Assembly: GCA_946539625.1 (NCBI GenBank) | Contig: CAMNHT010000055.1 | Location: forward strand, 1 to 7,798 | Length of the DNA: 7,798 nt | DNA from: an uncultured Clostridia bacterium | Lineage (GTDB): Bacteria > Bacillota_A > Clostridia > Christensenellales > CAG-138 | Reading direction: 5' to 3' | Shown: piece by piece, positions 5,392 to 7,798 of the stretch | How the letters are laid out: the number at the start of each line of letters is the position of its first letter | How positions within the stretch are numbered: position 1 is the first letter of the stretch | Made by a program: the position numbers and the translations under genes | Notes under the pieces: model-generated | What the model was told of the DNA's origin: nothing | The model's input: only the letters and a program-made list of their open reading frames with translations | The model's database searches: none

Positions 5392-5410
5392 ATCATTGCG
5401 AACGAATGAT
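5392..5410. promoter_or_regulatory. 19-bp dyad overlapping the transketolase promoter (candidate operator)
   Basis: Arms ATCATT (5392-5397) and AATGAT (5405-5410) are perfect inverted repeats, with an additional CG/CG match nearer the centre. The dyad covers the whole -35 box (5396-5401), the classic position for a repressor site. It has no T run, so it is unlikely to be a terminator for the amylase gene. Confidence 0.4.
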
Positions 5411-5424
5411 AAAGCTGTTATACT
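5396..5424 (+). promoter_or_regulatory. Promoter of the transketolase / malic enzyme genes
   Basis: -35 TTGCGA (5396-5401), 17-base spacer, -10 TATACT (5419-5424) with an extended -10 TG (5416-5417). The expected start near 5431 leaves about 31 bases before the ATG. No clear terminator separates it from the amylase gene, so read-through from upstream is also possible. Confidence 0.68.
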
Positions 5425-5461
5425 GATAAGGATACAGAATTGATTTTCAAAGGAGGAAGCT

Positions 5462-6304
5462 ATGGAATTAACAGAAAAGAAAGCCATCGAAGCGTTTGCC
5501 GTGAAAATCCGCATGGCAGCGCTCGAAGCGATTCACTCCATCGGCTCCGGGCATGTCGGCGGCGCGTTAAGCATTTCCGATACGCTGGCTGTGCTGTACG
5601 GACGTGAGATGCGTGTAAAACCCGAAGATCCGAAATGGCCGGATCGCGATTACCTCGTCATGTCGAAAGGGCATGCTGGTCCCGCGGTCTACGCGACGCT
5701 TGCGTTGAAGGGCTTCTTCCCGTATGAGGAACTGAAGACCCTGAACCGCGGCGGCACACGTCTTCCGAGCCATTGCGACCGCAATAAGACGCCCGGCGTG
5801 GATATGACGACCGGTTCTTTGGGGCAGGGTACGTCGCAGGCGGCGGGTCTTGCGCTCGGCAATAAGCTCAAGGGCAGAAGCAACCGCGTCTTTCTGATCG
5901 TCGGCGACGGCGAAATGCAGGAAGGCCAGTGCTGGGAATCGTTCCTGTTCGCAAGCGCGAAGAAGTTAGGCAACCTCGTCGTGCTCATCGACTGGAACAA
6001 GAAACAGCTCGACGGAACCCTTGAAGAGGTCCTCCCGATGGGTGATTTTGTCGCGAAGATGGAAGCGTTCGGGTTCGATACCGTCAAGGTCGACGGCGGC
6101 GACGTGGAAGCGATCGCAAACGCTCTGGAGCGCACGAGAAACGGCGGCGACAAACCCTACGCGATCGTGCTGGATTCGATCAAGGGACACGGCGTTTCCG
6201 AGGTCGAAAACACCGCGATGAACCACAGCATGCCGGTGACCGACGAGCGCTTCGAAAACTGGACCGCTGAGCTTAAAACGAAGCTCGCTGCATTGGAGGG
6301 CTGA
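5462..6304 (+). CDS. Transketolase, N-terminal (thiamine diphosphate-binding) subunit
   Basis: This 280-residue protein is the first half of a split transketolase. With the next gene product it transfers two-carbon ketol units between pentose, hexose and other sugar phosphates in the non-oxidative pentose phosphate pathway. The cofactor motif starts at GDGEMQEGQ (148-156) and ends at Asn179 in DWNKKQLDG, where it holds the pyrophosphate and metal. His25 and His31 in IHSIGSGHVGG and His71 in SKGHAG match conserved active-site positions. The DxNK form of the motif end and the protein length are typical of split enzymes in Firmicutes and archaea. AGGAGG (5451-5456) lies five bases before the ATG. 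The C-terminal subunit starts four bases after the stop codon. A DXP synthase is unlikely because the split format and GDG context fit transketolase better. Confidence 0.95.
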   Translation: MELTEKKAIEAFAVKIRMAALEAIHSIGSGHVGGALSISDTLAVLYGREMRVKPEDPKWPDRDYLVMSKGHAGPAVYATLALKGFFPYEELKTLNRGGTRLPSHCDRNKTPGVDMTTGSLGQGTSQAAGLALGNKLKGRSNRVFLIVGDGEMQEGQCWESFLFASAKKLGNLVVLIDWNKKQLDGTLEEVLPMGDFVAKMEAFGFDTVKVDGGDVEAIANALERTRNGGDKPYAIVLDSIKGHGVSEVENTAMNHSMPVTDERFENWTAELKTKLAALEG

Positions 6305-6308
6305 AGCT

Positions 6309-7271
6309 ATGACGAAAATCGTTTATAACGGAGAGATGGACCCGCGTCTTTGCAAGGACGTGATCGGGGCTACGGTCGCGGAGCTTTGCGAAACCGATCC
6401 CGACGTGATCTTTCTGGACGCAGACCTTATGAGCTGCTCCGGCACGCTGAAGTGGTCGAAAACGCACACGGACCGCGCGATCGACTGCGGCATTGCCGAA
6501 TCCAACATGGCGGGCGTCGCGGCAGGGCTTGCCGCCGCGGGATTCAAGCCGATCATCCACAGCTTCGGCACGTTCGCGTCCCGCCGCATCTATGACCAGA
6601 TCTTCCTGTCCGGCGGCTACGCGAAGAACGACATCACCGTCATCGGCACCGACCCCGGCGTCACCGCGGCGATGAACGGCGGCACGCATATGCCGTTCGA
6701 AGATGTCGCGCTGTATAACGCGCTGCCCGGCGCAACCGTGATCGACGCGACCGACCCGACGTGCCTAAAAAGCGTTTTGAAGCAATGCGTCAACCGTCCC
6801 GGCATCAAGTACATCCGCGTCGGCAGAAAGCAGTACGCGAGGGTCTATGAAGAAGGAACCGAGCTTCCGATCGGAAAAGCCGTTACGCTCAGAGAAGGCA
6901 CGGACGTCGCGATCTTTGCCGCGGGCATCATGGTGCACGAAGCGATGAAAGCCGCCGCTTCCCTCAAAGCGCAGGGCGTTTCCTGTGCGGTCGTCGACTG
7001 CTTTACCGTAAAGCCGATCGACGCGGACGCCGTCGAAGCGTGGGCAAGGAAATGCGGTGCGGTCGTCGTCGCCGAGAACGCAAACCGCCACGGCGGGCTG
7101 TACGGCATGATCCTTGAAGTGCTTGCCGAGCGCTGCCCCGTCCCCGCGGCCTGCGTTGCGGTCGAAGACGAGTTCGGCGAAGTCGGCACGGTCGGATATC
7201 TTCAGGAACGGTTCGGGCTAACCGCCGCGCACATTGAAGAACAGGTCAAGGCCGTTCTTACCAGAAAGTAA
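6309..7271 (+). CDS. Transketolase, C-terminal (pyrimidine-binding) subunit
   Basis: A 320-residue second half of the split transketolase. It supplies the domain that binds the aminopyrimidine ring of thiamine diphosphate and the C-terminal domain. The activating glutamate is Glu64 in GIAESNMAGVAAGLA, and GGTHMPFED (124-132) includes the conserved His127 near the substrate site. The C-terminal domain, about 190-320, carries the usual VVDCFTVKPID stretch. The ribosome binding site GGAGG lies inside the end of the preceding subunit gene, nine bases before the ATG, which suggests balanced translation of the two subunits as a heterotetramer. Both active-site halves appear intact, so the pair should be functional. 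DXP synthase or pyruvate dehydrogenase beta are related folds, but the neighbour settles the identity. Confidence 0.95.
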   Translation: MTKIVYNGEMDPRLCKDVIGATVAELCETDPDVIFLDADLMSCSGTLKWSKTHTDRAIDCGIAESNMAGVAAGLAAAGFKPIIHSFGTFASRRIYDQIFLSGGYAKNDITVIGTDPGVTAAMNGGTHMPFEDVALYNALPGATVIDATDPTCLKSVLKQCVNRPGIKYIRVGRKQYARVYEEGTELPIGKAVTLREGTDVAIFAAGIMVHEAMKAAASLKAQGVSCAVVDCFTVKPIDADAVEAWARKCGAVVVAENANRHGGLYGMILEVLAERCPVPAACVAVEDEFGEVGTVGYLQERFGLTAAHIEEQVKAVLTRK

Positions 7272-7292
7272 ATCAATATAAGGAGTATATAC

Positions 7293-7798
7293 ATGGATTA
7301 CGCAAAAGAATCGCTCCGGTTGCACGGAGAATGGAAGGGCAAGATCGAAGTCATCGCAACGGTTCCCGTCGCCACAAAGGAAGACCTGAGCCTTGCCTAC
7401 ACCCCCGGCGTGGCGCAGCCGTGCCTTGAGATCCAGAAGGACATCAATAAGAGTTATGAGCTGACCCGCCGTCATAACCTCTGCGCGGTCATCACCGACG
7501 GCAGCGCGGTTTTGGGTCTCGGCGACATCGGTCCCGAAGCCGGCATGCCTGTTATGGAGGGGAAATGCGTGCTCTTTAAGTCGTTCGGCAACGTCGACGC
7601 ATTCCCGCTGTGCATCAAGACACACGATGTGGACGAGTTCGTCAACGCAGTGTATCTGCTTTCGGGGTCTTTCGGCGGCATCAACCTCGAGGACATCTCC
7701 GCACCGCGCTGCTTTGAGATCGAGCGCAAGCTCAAGGAAAAGTGCGACATCCCGATCTTCCACGACGATCAGCACGGCACCGCCGTCATCACGCTCGC
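7293..7798 (+). CDS. Malic enzyme, short form, cut by the right window edge
   Basis: The first 168 complete codons of a malic enzyme, which decarboxylates malate to pyruvate while reducing NAD or NADP. The cofactor cannot be told because the nucleotide-binding domain lies beyond the window. The N-terminal catalytic domain shows [11 protein letters not shown] (31-41) with catalytic Tyr36, and [14 protein letters not shown] (87-100) with catalytic Lys91. Metal ligands are probably Glu133 and Asp134 in INLEDISAP, and an Asp in [10 protein letters not shown] (155-164). The layout matches the short bacterial form of about 385-410 residues, so less than half is present. AAGGAG is seven bases before the ATG. 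The gene follows the transketolase stop by 21 bases and is probably in the same operon. Together these genes supply pentose phosphates, pyruvate and reducing power. Confidence 0.96.
   Translation, partial: MDYAKESLRLHGEWKGKIEVIATVPVATKEDLSLAYTPGVAQPCLEIQKDINKSYELTRRHNLCAVITDGSAVLGLGDIGPEAGMPVMEGKCVLFKSFGNVDAFPLCIKTHDVDEFVNAVYLLSGSFGGINLEDISAPRCFEIERKLKEKCDIPIFHDDQHGTAVITL

Noticed and set aside
3957..5396. A 479-codon open frame on the minus strand
   Set aside because: It is antisense to the GH13 gene, whose catalytic motifs are intact on the plus strand. The translation is Arg/Val/Asp-rich and low in family-like motifs, and there is no ribosome binding site.
7218..7775. A 185-codon open frame on the minus strand
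   Set aside because: It is antisense to the malic enzyme, whose active-site motifs are clear on the plus strand.

Overview
The window looks like a chromosomal segment of a Gram-positive, probably clostridial (Bacillota), bacterium with moderately high GC (coding regions mid-to-upper 50s % by eye). Evidence: a split two-subunit transketolase, strong AGGAGG-type ribosome binding sites, consensus sigma-A promoters with 17-base spacers, a LoaP-like NusG paralog next to capsule genes, and separate CpsC (membrane) and CpsD (kinase) polypeptides. The species cannot be named from this alone. No rRNA, tRNA, IS element, prophage or CRISPR array was seen.

Left part (1-2433, minus strand): a surface-polysaccharide regulatory block. 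From a perfect-consensus promoter (about 2476-2504) a GTG-start gene encodes a specialised NusG paralog resembling the antiterminator LoaP. An intrinsic terminator follows it at 1831-1855. A 400-base non-coding stretch then holds two tandem sigma-A-type promoters (P1 and P2), a possible 33-codon leader ORF with its own ribosome binding site, and a GC-rich terminator-like hairpin. Next come cpsC (Wzz-type chain-length regulator and kinase activator, TTG start) and cpsD (bacterial tyrosine kinase, overlapping cpsC by 8 bases). cpsD runs off the left edge, where the rest of a polysaccharide cluster is expected. The layout suggests that the LoaP-like protein controls read-through into the polysaccharide operon.

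Middle part (2434-5372, plus strand): divergent from loaP, a promoter drives three closely packed genes: an esterase-family alpha/beta hydrolase, an acyl-ACP thioesterase (ATGA overlap with the esterase) and a cytoplasmic GH13 alpha-amylase-family enzyme. No common pathway is obvious.

Right part (5373-7798, plus strand): a new promoter, overlapped by a 19-bp dyad, precedes the N- and C-terminal transketolase subunits and a malic enzyme cut by the right edge. This is central carbon metabolism: the non-oxidative pentose phosphate branch and malate-to-pyruvate conversion.

The coding genes belong to known families. The part most worth a second look is the leader between loaP and cpsC, where several regulatory elements are stacked.
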